Origin: Phlyctochytrium arcticum
Taxonomy: Eukaryota > Chytridiomycota > Chytridiomycetes > Chytridiales > Chytridiaceae
DNA: 64,000 bases
Direction: 5' to 3'
NCBI GenBank assembly: GCA_025602905.1
Contig: JAHLKI010000023.1
Span: 62,001 to 126,000, forward strand
The position numbers and the translations under genes are program-made. Positions 10,967 through 21,704 of this stretch are shown piece after piece; position 1 is the first letter of the stretch; every line of letters begins with the position of its first letter. The notes under the pieces were generated by a model. That model saw only the letters and a list, made by a program, of their open reading frames with translations. It ran no database searches and had not been told where the DNA came from.

Positions 10967-12019
10967 ATGACAATGTCTGGCAGGAACATGCTGGTAAAAG
11001 CATGTTTGTGGCTCCTTCTTCTCAAACCAATTTACGCGACTCAGGCTTGTCATCCCGATGCCCCTGCCACGACCGTTGTCGAGTATACCAATAACAATGG
11101 CTCCACTTTAACAATGACACGGGCTAGTTGCTACCATGATGTTGCCTTCTACTACAACGCTGCTTTGCTGGCCCGTCCGAAATCCGAATATGCTTGGTTC
11201 GAGCCCTGGGTCCGGCAACTCTGGGGTTATTTCCGCAAGAACTTTGGGGATTGTACCACCGTCAATCGTACCACTGACAGCGTGGGTGGTCGCCAATGCG
11301 AGAACTACGGCGCCCCTAAGCCGTTGATTATCTTTGCCTTTTTGGACCCGGTCAACAGTGGTAGCGCCGGCTACACTCGATTTGAGAAAGAGGACGGAAC
11401 CTATAGGAATCACATCAAGATTGATGGCACCTCCTTCGTAGAAGCCAATGCAGCTAAGGTCAAGGAAAACATTGCGCACGAAATGGCCAATCTACACGAA
11501 CTTATGCCACAAGGGACACATACTCCTGCAAGATGGCCCGTGTGGGGTTTCCCTTACGGATGGACCCATTTTCCGCTTTACGACTTTTACCACCAAACTG
11601 GGGATTTCGTTTCTCGGGATCGGTTTTATAATGATCAAACGGGCATTCATTCGTGGGAACCCCCGGGCACTTTAGGAACTTGTTGGTTCTCGTTCTGGTA
11701 CGAACTTTGGCTTGAGACTGGCCAGAATATCCGCTTTCTGACCAAGTTTTGGAACTACTACGCGCTGTATTATCCAAAATGGCAGGATCAGGACACTCAA
11801 GTATGGAACATTGATGGCCAGCTCACCATTGGGGAAGTGATCCTCTTCTTGAGTGCAGCTGTGCCGCGATTTGACTGCAACTGCAGCCCTTCGATTCAAC
11901 CTGGGCTGGGATCCGCAAACCTATTCCGACGCCGTAGCTCGATTTCCAGCTATATCCTACACTCCAAATACTTGCCCATAACTGACGAGCCGCTATTCTC
12001 CATATACCCACATACCTGA
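10967..12019 (+). CDS. Secreted CHPD-family protein, copy 4, C-terminus frameshifted
   Basis: Opens as a normal family member: signal peptide, CHPDAPATT, ASCYHDVAFYYN, CENYGAPKPLIIF, AHEMANLHELM, LYDFYHQTGDFVSRDRFY, FLTKFWNYYALYYP and TIGEVILFLSAAV. At about 11863, in the AAVGRN motif, one base is missing relative to paralogues. The reading then runs into an unrelated Cys/Ser/Arg-rich tail ending at 12019, 350 residues in all. The expected family ending (GWDPQTY, then ARFPAISY) is present in the other frame and stops at 11981. Either this is a recent loss of the last 60 residues or a single-base sequence error. The rest of the frame is clean, so the gene was intact until recently. Confidence 0.75.
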   Translation: MTMSGRNMLVKACLWLLLLKPIYATQACHPDAPATTVVEYTNNNGSTLTMTRASCYHDVAFYYNAALLARPKSEYAWFEPWVRQLWGYFRKNFGDCTTVNRTTDSVGGRQCENYGAPKPLIIFAFLDPVNSGSAGYTRFEKEDGTYRNHIKIDGTSFVEANAAKVKENIAHEMANLHELMPQGTHTPARWPVWGFPYGWTHFPLYDFYHQTGDFVSRDRFYNDQTGIHSWEPPGTLGTCWFSFWYELWLETGQNIRFLTKFWNYYALYYPKWQDQDTQVWNIDGQLTIGEVILFLSAAVPRFDCNCSPSIQPGLGSANLFRRRSSISSYILHSKYLPITDEPLFSIYPHT

Positions 12020-12723
12020 TCATTTTTTTTGCATGATTCTCGATAAACCTCCCCCGATTTGTACTAGTGCTGCTCGTATGCAATATTAATTTCTGTTATG
12101 CGTGATGTTGTGGGGAACAGAAAGTTGTAGTGGCCTCAACTTTCGGGAGGCGATGTAGTTCTTCAGTATCAACACGGTGGCCCACCATATGACTACGATT
12201 CCTCTTACGATTCGGGGTGGAAAAACGCATCTTTCTTTCGTCGGATATGAGTCGTGACTCCCCACATACGTTTTCGGTTTGTTTCGACCTTAGCTTTCCA
12301 GATAATCGTGTTTCCGTTCTAGTTTTATATCTGCGGCATCAACCTTTACGGGCGAGTCGTGATTAGGTAGGGATCAAAATTTGGCAACCAACTATCACAT
12401 TGTTGGTTATGGGTGATTGCACACGGCAGCACGTCTCAGATGCCCGAGATTCCAGGCTAGCGGCTAACTACTAGTTTAATGTTTAAAGACTGAATGCTAT
12501 GCGACGTCAATTAGCTCTTAGCGGTGCTCACCGTTGTTTTGCTTTTGTACGGTGGGACGTACTATTTTCAGACGAGTACTCCAAAGCTTCAATGTGTGCA
12601 TGAACGGCTCAGATCATAAAGGGTCAGCAATTTCAGGCGGCTCTGCGGTCAGTCCCGTACATTGGTCTAACTCTGGAGTTTTTTTTTGCACTTTCAATTG
12701 TCAGAGTCGCCAAGGTAGAGAGG
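12020..12723. other. Intergenic, no gene seen
   Basis: Lies between copy 4 and the remnant. Fragments resembling the upstream region of copies 3 and 4 (AGGCGGCTCTG near 12636) suggest the relic promoter of the remnant. No supported coding frame. Confidence 0.4.
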
Positions 12724-12909
12724 GCATGCCATCCTGACGCGCCATCTACTGCAACAGTGCAGTTCATTGACAACTCTTCAACCGTTGTGATGATACGTGC
12801 CCACTGTTACCATGATGTTGCATTTCTCTATGACGATGCACAGCTTGTCCACCCAAAAGCTAATTGGACGGCCATTGTAACATATCCAAGTTTGACATAT
12901 TTTGGCTGA
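12724..12909 (+). pseudogene. Internally deleted remnant of the CHPD family
   Basis: Sixty-one codons and a stop: the family mature N-terminus (ACHPDAPSTATVQF, then RAHCYHDVAFLYDDAQ) fused in frame to the extreme C-terminus (YPSLTYFG, compare AVAQYPALTYAS). About 250 internal residues are missing. There is no clear start or signal peptide upstream; a nine-T run near 12679-12687 precedes it. It shows that the array once held at least five members. Confidence 0.7.
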
Positions 12910-13075
12910 ATTTGTCCGGTCGTCGGCAAACTGAATGGCGCATATCATAAGTTTACGTTGTACCTTGAATATCCTCTACACGTCAACGCGATGACAGGAC
13001 TGTCAGACGCGTTCACCCGGTCGGCCAGCGGTCGTCCTCCACTTTGCACAGATCTGGTGCATTTCGAAAGACTTT

Positions 13076-14287
13076 ATGCTGCGTAAATGCTCCCTTAAAC
13101 GAGATGAGGCCTTTGGTCCAACTCCTCATCATACAGGTCCTACCGCCGCCGACTCAGACGCCAACGGCATTGTGCTTCCTTTGGAATTGTGGACCGTTGT
13201 CGCCAAGCATTTGACAGGATCGCACACAGGACAGGTTGCGCTTTCGCAACTAGCACGTACCTGTCGAGCGATAGCTGCCATTGTCCGAAGTGTCCTCTAC
13301 ATATCACCGGTAGTGAGGAGCGACCGGCAAAGTAGCAAGCTGTGTTACGCCATTCGACGGTCTTTTGCTCTCGAGTTGGCTCGCGTCGTCGCGACAGATC
13401 CTGGGTTGGTGCTCTCGCCCGCTCGATTGCGACTGGATACTCTTGGACAACGCATTATATATCTTCAGAACGTCGGGCTACTTTACGTTTTGGAAATTGT
13501 CACTGCGATTGCTGTTGGAGGGCACGATCAAGTGAACGTCCGCGAATTACCCCGAGGTCTGTACCGGACATCCAGAGACATACTGCTCTACACTCGGCAT
13601 TCTTTGAAATTACTATCGTTGATTCCTGGCTCGAGTCGGCAATTCTGGAAAGACTTTGAGAGGGATTGCGCGGACGGAGTCAAGCTTGTGGATTTCGCGG
13701 GATGCAGGATAAGGACTTTGGCCGATGACACAAAATGTGATCCAGTTTTAAAGGATGCTGTGGAATCCCTTTTACCATCTGATCGCTTGATATCGTAGGT
13801 CTCAATCTTCATATACCCTGGGGGCAAAACCTGAATATCTGGCCGAATTTTGCATAGCTCAGTCTTTCTACACTTTCCATCCGTCGATCGCATAGAGCTT
13901 TCTGATTCTGTCGCCACCGCAGCACCATCGATCGTATTATTCGTCGCGATTCGGCTCATACCACAGCTCTGCTACTTACATCTTGTGTGCGAGTTACCAA
14001 GCGGCTCCGGTTTTGGAACAAGCGATGTAGCAAGCGTGCTAACCAACTGTTCCTCGATTACAACATTCGTTCTCGAGGGTTTTGTGTTGGACAAAGCTTT
14101 TGTGGCTCTTCTGAAAGAGCATAGAACAACAATGACCTCGGAACAATCAAAGATAGCATTCCGACTTATCAACTGCCTTACGGAATCTCAAATTCTGCAC
14201 CAAATCTTACAAACGGATCACGACAAATTGGTGATCGACTCCAATGGTCAAACAATTACAAACGGCTTGATACATATCTGCTCGTAG
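13076..14287 (+). CDS. F-box-like protein
   Basis: Two exons, 13076-13794 and 13858-14287, over a 63-nt intron (GTAGGT..ATAG) with continuous phase, giving 382 residues. Residues about 33-80 (LPLELWTVVAKHL, then LARTCRAIAAIV) fit an F-box-like helix set, which in this class recruits SKP1 of a ubiquitin ligase. The rest has leucine-rich stretches such as LPSGSGFGTSDVASVLTNCS and LEGFVLDKAFVALL, as in substrate-binding parts, but no clear repeat. Without the intron the protein would stop after 240 residues. F-box assignment is by motif only. Confidence 0.55.
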
Positions 14288-14506
14288 CAGTTTGAGCCCG
14301 TTGCTCTTATGTAGGCTATCGAGCTACTCACATCAAGTATTTCACCAAAATAGTTTTGTAGAACGAGGTTGACTCATTACGTTTCTCAGTTTTTAATAAT
14401 GTTATATCACTTAACGATTAACGACGAGAGAAAAGGGAAAGATTTATGTGCGTTGCACTATGTTACACTATAGCTATGAGAATTGCTATACTGACTACTT
14501 TCTGAT

Positions 14507-15280
14507 CTACAGGAAGTTGAGCAAGGCAGTTGCTACAGATACAACGCTAAAAGTGACGATCATAGTGCCCAGGTTCCCAACTGGGATGGCTGACATGCTT
14601 GCGCCGCTTGGGAGCAAGGTCTTGCCCGGGGCGGCCGTGGACTTGGGAGCGGCAGTACCCGGGGCGGCCGTGGCCTTTGGAGCAGCAGTACCCGGGAGGG
14701 CCGTGGCCTTCGGAGCCGCAGTACCCGGGGCGGCCGTGGCCTTTGGAGCTGCAGTACCTGTTGCTTTGGGAGCTCCGAGCGGAGGGGGGGCGACGGTCCC
14801 TTTTCCAGCTGCCGCCGTTGTCTTGGGAGCCCCGAGTGGAGGGGGGGTGATGGGCCCTTTGCCAGCTGCTGCCGTGGTTGTTCCCTTAGGAAGTCCGGCC
14901 GGAGGAAGAGTGGGAGCTTTAGGTAGCCCTGTTGGCGAAGGTAATTCATCACAATACGGAAGGTCGTCGTCGTCCTCGTCGTCGTCGCCGGTACGTTTTG
15001 GTGGCAAGGGAGTCTTTGGGGGCCCGACTGGTGGGGTTGGGGTCTTTGGCGGCCCGACTGGTGGGGTTGGTGTCTTTGCTGGCCCAACAGGTGTCGGTGG
15101 TGGTGGAGGTGCAGCAGGTTCATCTATGTCGTCTATGTCGTCTACGTCGTCTAGGTGGCCATCTCTTTGGACCAAACGGCCCTCGGACAGATTCACCTCA
15201 CCTTGGAAGGCATCTGGTGACGCGGCCGCGCATGAAGCTACTAAGGCGAGTGTTCCAAAAAGAATTGATGGAACGCGCAT
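14507..15280 (-). CDS. GPI-anchored Pro/Thr/Ala-rich cell-surface protein
   Basis: 257 residues from ATG 15280, chosen because it opens a clean signal peptide (MRVPSILFGTLALVASCAAA). The mature part has an acidic D-rich stretch, then PVGPPKTPTP-type repeats (three), a GDDDEDDDD block, and APPPLGAPK and TAAPKATAAPG repeats (four to five near-identical units). These are low-complexity stalks typical of O-mannosylated fungal wall proteins. It ends with a hydrophobic tail (MIVTFSVVSVATALLNFL) after a small-residue SGASMSA region, a GPI-attachment layout. A TATA box lies about 115 bases upstream. No enzymatic domain is present; role is probably structural at the wall or zoospore surface. Confidence 0.75.
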   Translation of the reverse strand: MRVPSILFGTLALVASCAAASPDAFQGEVNLSEGRLVQRDGHLDDVDDIDDIDEPAAPPPPPTPVGPAKTPTPPVGPPKTPTPPVGPPKTPLPPKRTGDDDEDDDDLPYCDELPSPTGLPKAPTLPPAGLPKGTTTAAAGKGPITPPPLGAPKTTAAAGKGTVAPPPLGAPKATGTAAPKATAAPGTAAPKATALPGTAAPKATAAPGTAAPKSTAAPGKTLLPSGASMSAIPVGNLGTMIVTFSVVSVATALLNFL

Positions 15281-15395
15281 GTTTGTGAAGAGTGGTCGCT
15301 GTTGTTCTGATATTACCAAGAGTTGAACAATGGAATGATTGAGAAGAAGTTGTTTATGAGTTGAATATTCAGGAGGGGGTGAAAGTCGACTTCCC

Positions 15396-15401
15396 TTTAT
15401 A
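15396..15401 (-). promoter_or_regulatory. TATA box of the GPI-anchored protein gene
   Basis: TATAAA on the minus strand, 116 bases upstream of the ATG at 15280. Confidence 0.45.
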
Positions 15402-15897
15402 CCTTCTGGGATATGCACTGCCCCGATCCCTTTTTGCGATTGAACTCGGACGACCTTGGCACATATTGGGGTCCATTTAGATTCCCCCGGCGCTCAGGAT
15501 TTGTTGAGCTGCCGTTTGTTGCCTGACTTGGCTTCCATAATGTCCTGGTGGTAGTCCAAAGTTGTCTTAAAAGTCTGAAATGTACCGTTCGCGGGGCCCC
15601 TTCGACAAGTTTCAAATGGAACTTTTACGAAACTTGCGACGAAACTCGCGAGGGTCGGTGCGCTGTCGGTGCGTGAGCTTACGCGCGGCTTACCTCAGCA
15701 TTCCCAAGCCACATGGCAATGTGTCCTTGCTGCGTGAAAATGCTCAAGGCCAGCATCTGTAACAAATTCTGAAAGATCAAAACCGAAACTCCCTCAACGC
15801 ATATTCTCCTGAAACCCCACTGGTAGACCCAGATTACGACCGGAATCAGTTCCCTTGAAGATATATTGTATCCCTTTCCAGACGATCCGCAAAAGCA
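15402..15897. other. Divergent intergenic region, no gene seen
   Basis: Sits between the minus-strand GPI-protein gene and the plus-strand NELF-A gene and presumably holds both promoters. No coding frame supported. Confidence 0.4.
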
Positions 15898-18762
15898 ATG
15901 GGCGACCCGGACGGACTGGAGCATCCCCTTGACGCCGTGTGGGAGGTGATTGTTGCGTCTGCTGTCTGCGACTGGGGCCTTTACGACACCGTCTCTACAA
16001 ATCTCGACAAGACCCTCCTTGAGCACATTGTATCGCAGCGTTGGTCCCGCATTCAAGATCCCGAACACCGAGCCCTGCGAGCGGGACTCGTTTTGGCTGT
16101 TCTTATACCGCCGAGGAGAAAACTTATGGCAGACGCAAAGCCAGCTGCTGAAGAGGTTAGTTTTTCTTTTGCATTGTGAATTGTGAAAGCTTTAGTGCTG
16201 TAGGTTTGTGGGGAAGAAACACAGGTCTCATAAAGAGGGTCAAATTTCGGCTTGCAAACTGGTTGCGATTTTGGGGATCGAGGATGCAAGGACGGTTGTT
16301 GCCGAACGGAAGGCTCGACGGACTTCAAGCAAGATTGTCCCCCCGAGCAAAAATCCCCCCGTACTAGTGTTTTTAGATCATTTTGTTTTGCAATTGTTTT
16401 TGTAGTGCACTATTGGTCGCGATTAGTGTAAAAAAGTATCCTACATTTTTTGTAGGGGATTGCTTTATGCAAGGAGAAAATCATATACTCTTGTAAATGT
16501 CGTTGTATTGACTGCAGCACTGTGACAGAAAGAGTATACTTTTCTCCTTGATGTTTGGCAAGTTTGGAGGCCAAATGCCGGCCAAAATGCCTCGGCGCGT
16601 CGTAGTTTCATCTGGGATGCATCACATCTATAAGCTCCTAAACCTAATCTTTTTCTATTCTTTCCTTCCCCATCTATGCCTACCACCCAACCCCTTCTCC
16701 CTACAACCCGCGACTCCCAAACACCTTGATTTACGGCATCAATCTAATTCAACAACTTCTTCATCAACAAATTTCGACTCAACAGCTTCTCAATCTCGCC
16801 AAACAAGACTCGGATGAGTATGTCCGCACACTCGGGATCTTGGGGGCCAATCGAATCAGCAAAGGCCAATTCGATGTTACATTCACCCCCGAACTCGGGC
16901 CACACATCTACGATGCGTATACCTCATTGACTCGCTCATGTAAGTTGGACTCTTGACATTTCGATCTAAATGCTGTTGCCTGACATGAGTGCTCTATATT
17001 AGTGAGCTCTGCAGACTTGCAGTTTTATCCCAAAGAGTTGTGTTACCTCAATGACCGGGTGGTCAAAAGCATCAAGCGCAATACTGCGCTGCCAGGTGGA
17101 GATGAGAATCTCGTCATCAAAGCCGACCACAAAGTCCCATCGCTGATGGAACGCATGAAGCGGTATGGGATCAAACGCGAGCCAGGTATGCACCCCAACC
17201 AAAGTGTTGTAGACACTTGAGAACTAAATTCATCTGACTATATAGTAGCCGTAGCGCCAAGTCCTACCGGTACCAGTGGGGCCCAGTACAAGCTCCCATC
17301 TCCAAGTGCCAGCTCTCCAACCGCCACCACCGCTCCTACCACGTCGTCCCTTACTCCAGCATGGATGCTGCGCAAAGCTGCTGGTGGTTTGAAAGCTGCT
17401 GCGTATGGCTCGCGGCGATCTAGCGGCGGGCCTGGGATGCGAAAGGGCTTTGAAAGGGAGAGAAAGGTGGCCATCCTGGATATTAACGAGATTCAAAAAG
17501 TAGAGACGTCGCGGAAGGCTGAAGAAGAAGGTAAAAATTGTTTGTTTTGTTGTTGCTTGTTTGCGAGCTTTAGTATTTAACGCGTAGTTTGTTACACTTT
17601 ATAGAGCGTAGACTGGAAAAGGAACGTAAAGCGCAAAAGAAACTCCAAGACAAGGCCAAATCAAAGGACAAGACTGAAGACTCTCCATTGGATGTAGATG
17701 CCGAAAGTGCCCCTAGAACGCCTGGTGGCGATTCAGGTCCCCAATCCCCTACAGCTCCCATGGATGTAGATGGGGAAGGCCCTTTGCACAATCGTAAACG
17801 TCGGCCGTCCGATAGTGGCCGTCGCCCCAGTTTTGGACAGGACGACGATGGACTTGCCGCTTATAATAAACGGCGTCAAATGGAACTGGAGCCTGTGGGC
17901 CATGATTTCAAAACAGAACTGGACAACCGTCGGTCACCGTCAGGGCGGGGATTTGGTGGTGGAGAACAGCCAAGAGACCAATGGGATCGATCCTATGAGC
18001 GGCGAGAGTCCCGAGGGCGAACGAGACATAATTCCGGCGACCGGCGCGGCTCGGGTGGACGCCACGACTTTCATCCTCGAAGGGGTGAGTCGGGGTCGGA
18101 TCGGTATTCCGAGGGTCGCCGCGGCGGCGACCGAAACCGCGATTATTCCCACTCCCGCTCTCCAGTCAAACGGGATTCTCCACAGCGAGACCACAAGTAT
18201 AACCGCTCGCCCAGCCCTTACCAGCGTACTGGCCGGAGTGTTTCTCCCCTGAGCCCTGTATATCGCAGAGAACACCCGATGCCCGCCCGTGAACCGTCGC
18301 CACTGGACATTCAAGAGTCGGCCCAGCCCATCGATCCGCTGCCTCCTGCACCTACCACAGCGCCATCCACTCCTCTCCGTACACCCAGCCACACTTCCTC
18401 CGCTCACCCATTAAACCCTCCCGTAATTGAGGAACCAGTTGACTCACCCGAGCGCCAGGCAGCAGTGACGATGGCTGCGCAAGTCTTGGGTGACGCTCCA
18501 GTCTCTGTGCAAGATCGCGAGCGTTTAATTTCCTTTTTGCTCGGACAATATGGTATGTATCTGCTCACTTCCCCGACCTTGTAGATTCCGTTATAACCTT
18601 TCCCTTACAGAGCAAAGCCAAGAAACACACCGCATCTCTCTGGGTGTTCAGGATATCGTCAATAAGGCCGGGAAAACCGTTCAAAAGGAAGTTTCGATTG
18701 AATTGGAGTACGCTGAGGGACGGTGGTCCAAGCGAGCCAAACCCATCAAGAAATCAGCCTAA
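15898..18762 (+). CDS. NELFA: Negative elongation factor subunit A (NELF-A) homologue
   Basis: Six exons: 15898-16155, 16786-16939, 17003-17185, 17246-17530, 17605-18552 and 18611-18762, 659 residues, all phases continuous. NELF-A is a nuclear subunit of the complex that holds RNA polymerase II at promoter-proximal pauses. N-terminal HDAg-like helices show LIPPRRKL joined to LLNLAKQDSDEYVRTLGIL, which aligns with animal LHLPRRTV and IIQLASLDSDPWVLMVADIL. DLQFYPKELCYLN matches the ECQYLN region, and FERERKVAILDINEI matches the conserved ERGVKLLDISEL. The C-terminal piece (RERLISFLLGQ, then ELEYAEGRWSKRAKPIK) matches the animal EKALILGFMAG and MNYATGQWTRFKKYKP ends. A long Arg/Ser/Asp-rich linker (about 380-500) is lineage-specific. 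NELF is absent from yeasts. Confidence 0.83.
16156..16785 (+). other. Oversized intron 1 of the NELF-A gene with internal hairpin
   Basis: About 630 nt, ten times the usual intron here. It starts GTTAGT and ends TCAACAG; joining these ends gives the conserved NELF-A helix. A potential hairpin lies at about 16468-16494 and 16531-16554 (CAAGGAGAAAA pairing with TTTTCTCCTTG, then ATACTCTT with AAGAGTAT) around a loop of about 36 nt. A non-homologous insertion may explain the size. Confidence 0.5.
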
Positions 18763-21704
18763 TTCTCTCCAGAATTTTTGTAGCATGTTCCTATCTTGTA
18801 TTTTTTTGCGTCTTTTTGTCATGACTTGTTTTCGGCTTTTCAGCTGGTTTTATATTTGAAATCCCATGCATATACTTCTTCATTTGCCGAAAAACGGATT
18901 ACATTTTTTGTTTAGCCATCCCATCAGTTGGCACCTCTTCCCGGAACATCATGTTCTATCATAAGATGCGTTCCCAGCCGCGGAAAGTCAAGATTCTTTG
19001 TCTGCAATAGCAGGCATCACTACCATATACTTGATTTTATTCCTGGGTTTACCATACCAGCTTTTCTATCAACTTTGTAGTGTGCTGATTTGCTACAGGA
19101 TTTTGTGATGGTATATTGTGCCGTCAAATGTAGAGCACGGAGTAAACCATTATTCTCACCCCCAGACAGCTGTCCATGTACCGGTAAGTACTTGGCATTC
19201 TCCGATCTAGGCCCCTACTTTCATCCCCCGTTTTTACCTACGCACATGCCGGCCGGAACAAATGGACGAATTTTCCCACTGTCAGGGTATATACTTAGTA
19301 GAACGCGTGAACGCCCAAAAGGAGTGTTGATCACACATGAATTACTTTGCTGACCTGGCTGAGACCTCCTCGAAGGAATATCATATTTAAAAAACCGTTA
19401 AGAGAGTCTTCCACGGATACTTTAGGTTCCGTTCCTGCAGATGTTTTGACGCCAAAACAATTTCCATCGGCCGACCTTCTCGTTGCAGTCCCTGGGGCCT
19501 GGGGGGAAAGAGGGTGTCAAAGTCATGCTGGTTGATTCTCACCGACCATATTATGCTACCTCTCCGTGTTATTTTTTGAAACAGCGACCCATACTCGAGT
19601 ACGGTAAAATGCTATAGATCTATTTTTTGCATCTGAGGGAAAAGATCAATATGTCGCGACGGGATGATTTTTTTTCCACCCAGATTGAGGTGCGTGGTGG
19701 ATCGAATGCATGTCGAATGCATTGCGCAGCACTTTGACCGTTGCCCATATATTTTTGAGCCCACCTTTCCCACATGGCATATCACCTCTTGTACGAGAAC
19801 GGCGAGTATTTTGGTCCGGACTCCGCAGCGCCGTTTACATTCTGGCATCTACGAGTACGAGTATATCATATATACTCAATCGCGCGAATAGGCGTATTCT
19901 GCGTGAAGATGAGCAGCAATCGAACGTTCTCGGGTGGGCGCTCAAGGAAAATGGAACGAAATTAATTGTGGCGGGATGCTTCTTAAAAGCTCTCAAAGGC
20001 TCTTTCATCAACGCCGTGAAAGCCAGATCGAAAGCATTGGCACAGAGTAAGGATACTCATATTTGGTCGTACGTTGAATGAACATCTATGATACCTGACA
20101 GACATCAGACCTTTGACAGGTCATACATCTATCCATATCTACTCGAGTTCAGCATCAGATCTATTTGCACCGAGTAAGTGCTCGAGCTGCGTGCATCAAC
20201 CAGATTTTGCGTCCCGGTGCTGGATCGGACAATGCTGGTTGTTGCTGGGTGGTGCTGGGCCAGGCCGTTCTCAGATCTAATAGGGCGCCAAAGGAAATGA
20301 ACCCCGCAATTTGTGCAGGAGCGCGTGGAGAGTTGTATTTTGGCCCCCGGAAGTTCAACCAACAACAACAAAAATCAAATTAAAATACGACGGCTCGGGC
20401 AGCGACATGTGTAAAAATGAAGAACGGCGGCAGCTGGGCGGCAGAGGCTTTTGGATCTACTCGCAGCGACGCATTCAGCCTCAGTCGCATTCACGTTACT
20501 CGAGTTACTTCGATGCATGCATGCATGCATGCAAGCGTCTCCTACGTCCAAAAGATGCAAAGTTTGTGATGCTGCATTTCTCTCTTCCAGTGGCTTCCGC
20601 ACACCCGATGTTTTACCCCCAAGGTAATACTCACTCGTATGCAAGTACCGGCGGTCGCTAAACCCGACAAAGATGGCGGTACATCAAATAAAACAGTAGG
20701 ATCTACTGAACGGATATCTTGCGCAAAGGAGTGCGTCGCAAAGGCCGGATAGTGGATTTATGGTGTGAATACTCGAGTGTATGGAGGTGTATGGAGAGAT
20801 GGTGTGGTCAAAGTGAAGGAAGAGGCCCATACAATGGAATGAATGACACTGCAGCCGACTGGATTCGGCCGCGCCCGCCAGAGGGAGTGGCTGCAACCGC
20901 ACTGCAAGGCGCCAGCAGCAGCTCTCCCTGAAGCTCCCCTTGCAAAGACGGCCTCCAGTTGCGCATTTTCCACTATCGGCATTAAGGAAAAGTGTCGGCG
21001 ACAACTACGGCGGCAGAACCAGCAACTTGCGCTACTCTTTGTGTGTCTACTGACGGTACTTTCTCTCGTGGAAAGTCTCTGGAACGATCGCTACCTAGCC
21101 AAGTGCACGGGGTTGCCAAAAGAAGAATAGGAAATTCACACATTCACAACGAAAGAGTCGAGACAAGGGAACCTCCATAGACTTCAAGGATAGTAGCATC
21201 AACCTGTCATAAACCCTGCTACCTGTGGTGTGGTGTGCCTGTTTTGTCGTCGAACGAACCGCTGGTAGAGAGAGATTCTGGGGTTCACCAAGCACGCCCA
21301 AAAGCCCGGAGCTGACACCTTCCACGGACCGTAGAAAACGTCAAAGAGCAAACAGGGTGGAGAAATAGACGTTTAAGAAACGACCCATCATTTATTTACG
21401 CTGCAAGCGAGTGGTTAGTTGACATCTAATCCTGCAAAGCACTCTGCAGCTGTCAAGGTCAAAAGGGATTCGTCTTGTTTTCCCTAAATTTTCATATTGG
21501 AGATACTGCCTGGGAACGCTCCAATTGGTCCAACTCGAGGCGCAACTATAGTGGAATTCCTGTTTGTTTCGATTGCGAGTGAAGGGAGCTGAGAAAAAGT
21601 TACCACGCCCTTCCAGGCGCTTTCACGCGCAGAACAGTACATTCGTCAAGTATCCTTATTCCCACACAACCCTTAGTTCCATTTATCCGACTGCCAGTAG
21701 CGCA
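18763..21704. other. Gene-poor region, no supported gene
   Basis: Nearly 3 kb in which I find no convincing exon chain. It holds a TGCA-type microsatellite (20514-20531) and several palindromic ACTCGAGT sites. One 35-codon frame at 19247-19354 ends in RERPKGVLITHELL, reminiscent of the AMP-binding signature, but nothing around it supports a gene. Confidence 0.4.
20514..20531. repeat. ATGC microsatellite
   Basis: About four and a half tandem ATGC units in a row. Confidence 0.8.

Noticed and set aside
16208..16405. Open frame inside NELF-A intron 1 that could be an extra exon
   Set aside because: Including it breaks the conserved NELF-A helix and the phase; direct joining of 16155 to 16786 restores the family alignment.
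19247..19354. Open frame ending RERPKGVLITHELL, like the AMP-binding signature of acyl-CoA synthetases
   Set aside because: Only about ten residues resemble the motif, the preceding YTSGTTG part is absent, and no other adenylation-domain block is found nearby.
20843..21130. 95-codon frame with a hydrophobic C-terminal part
   Set aside because: No promoter, splice or family support; composition like the surrounding non-coding sequence.
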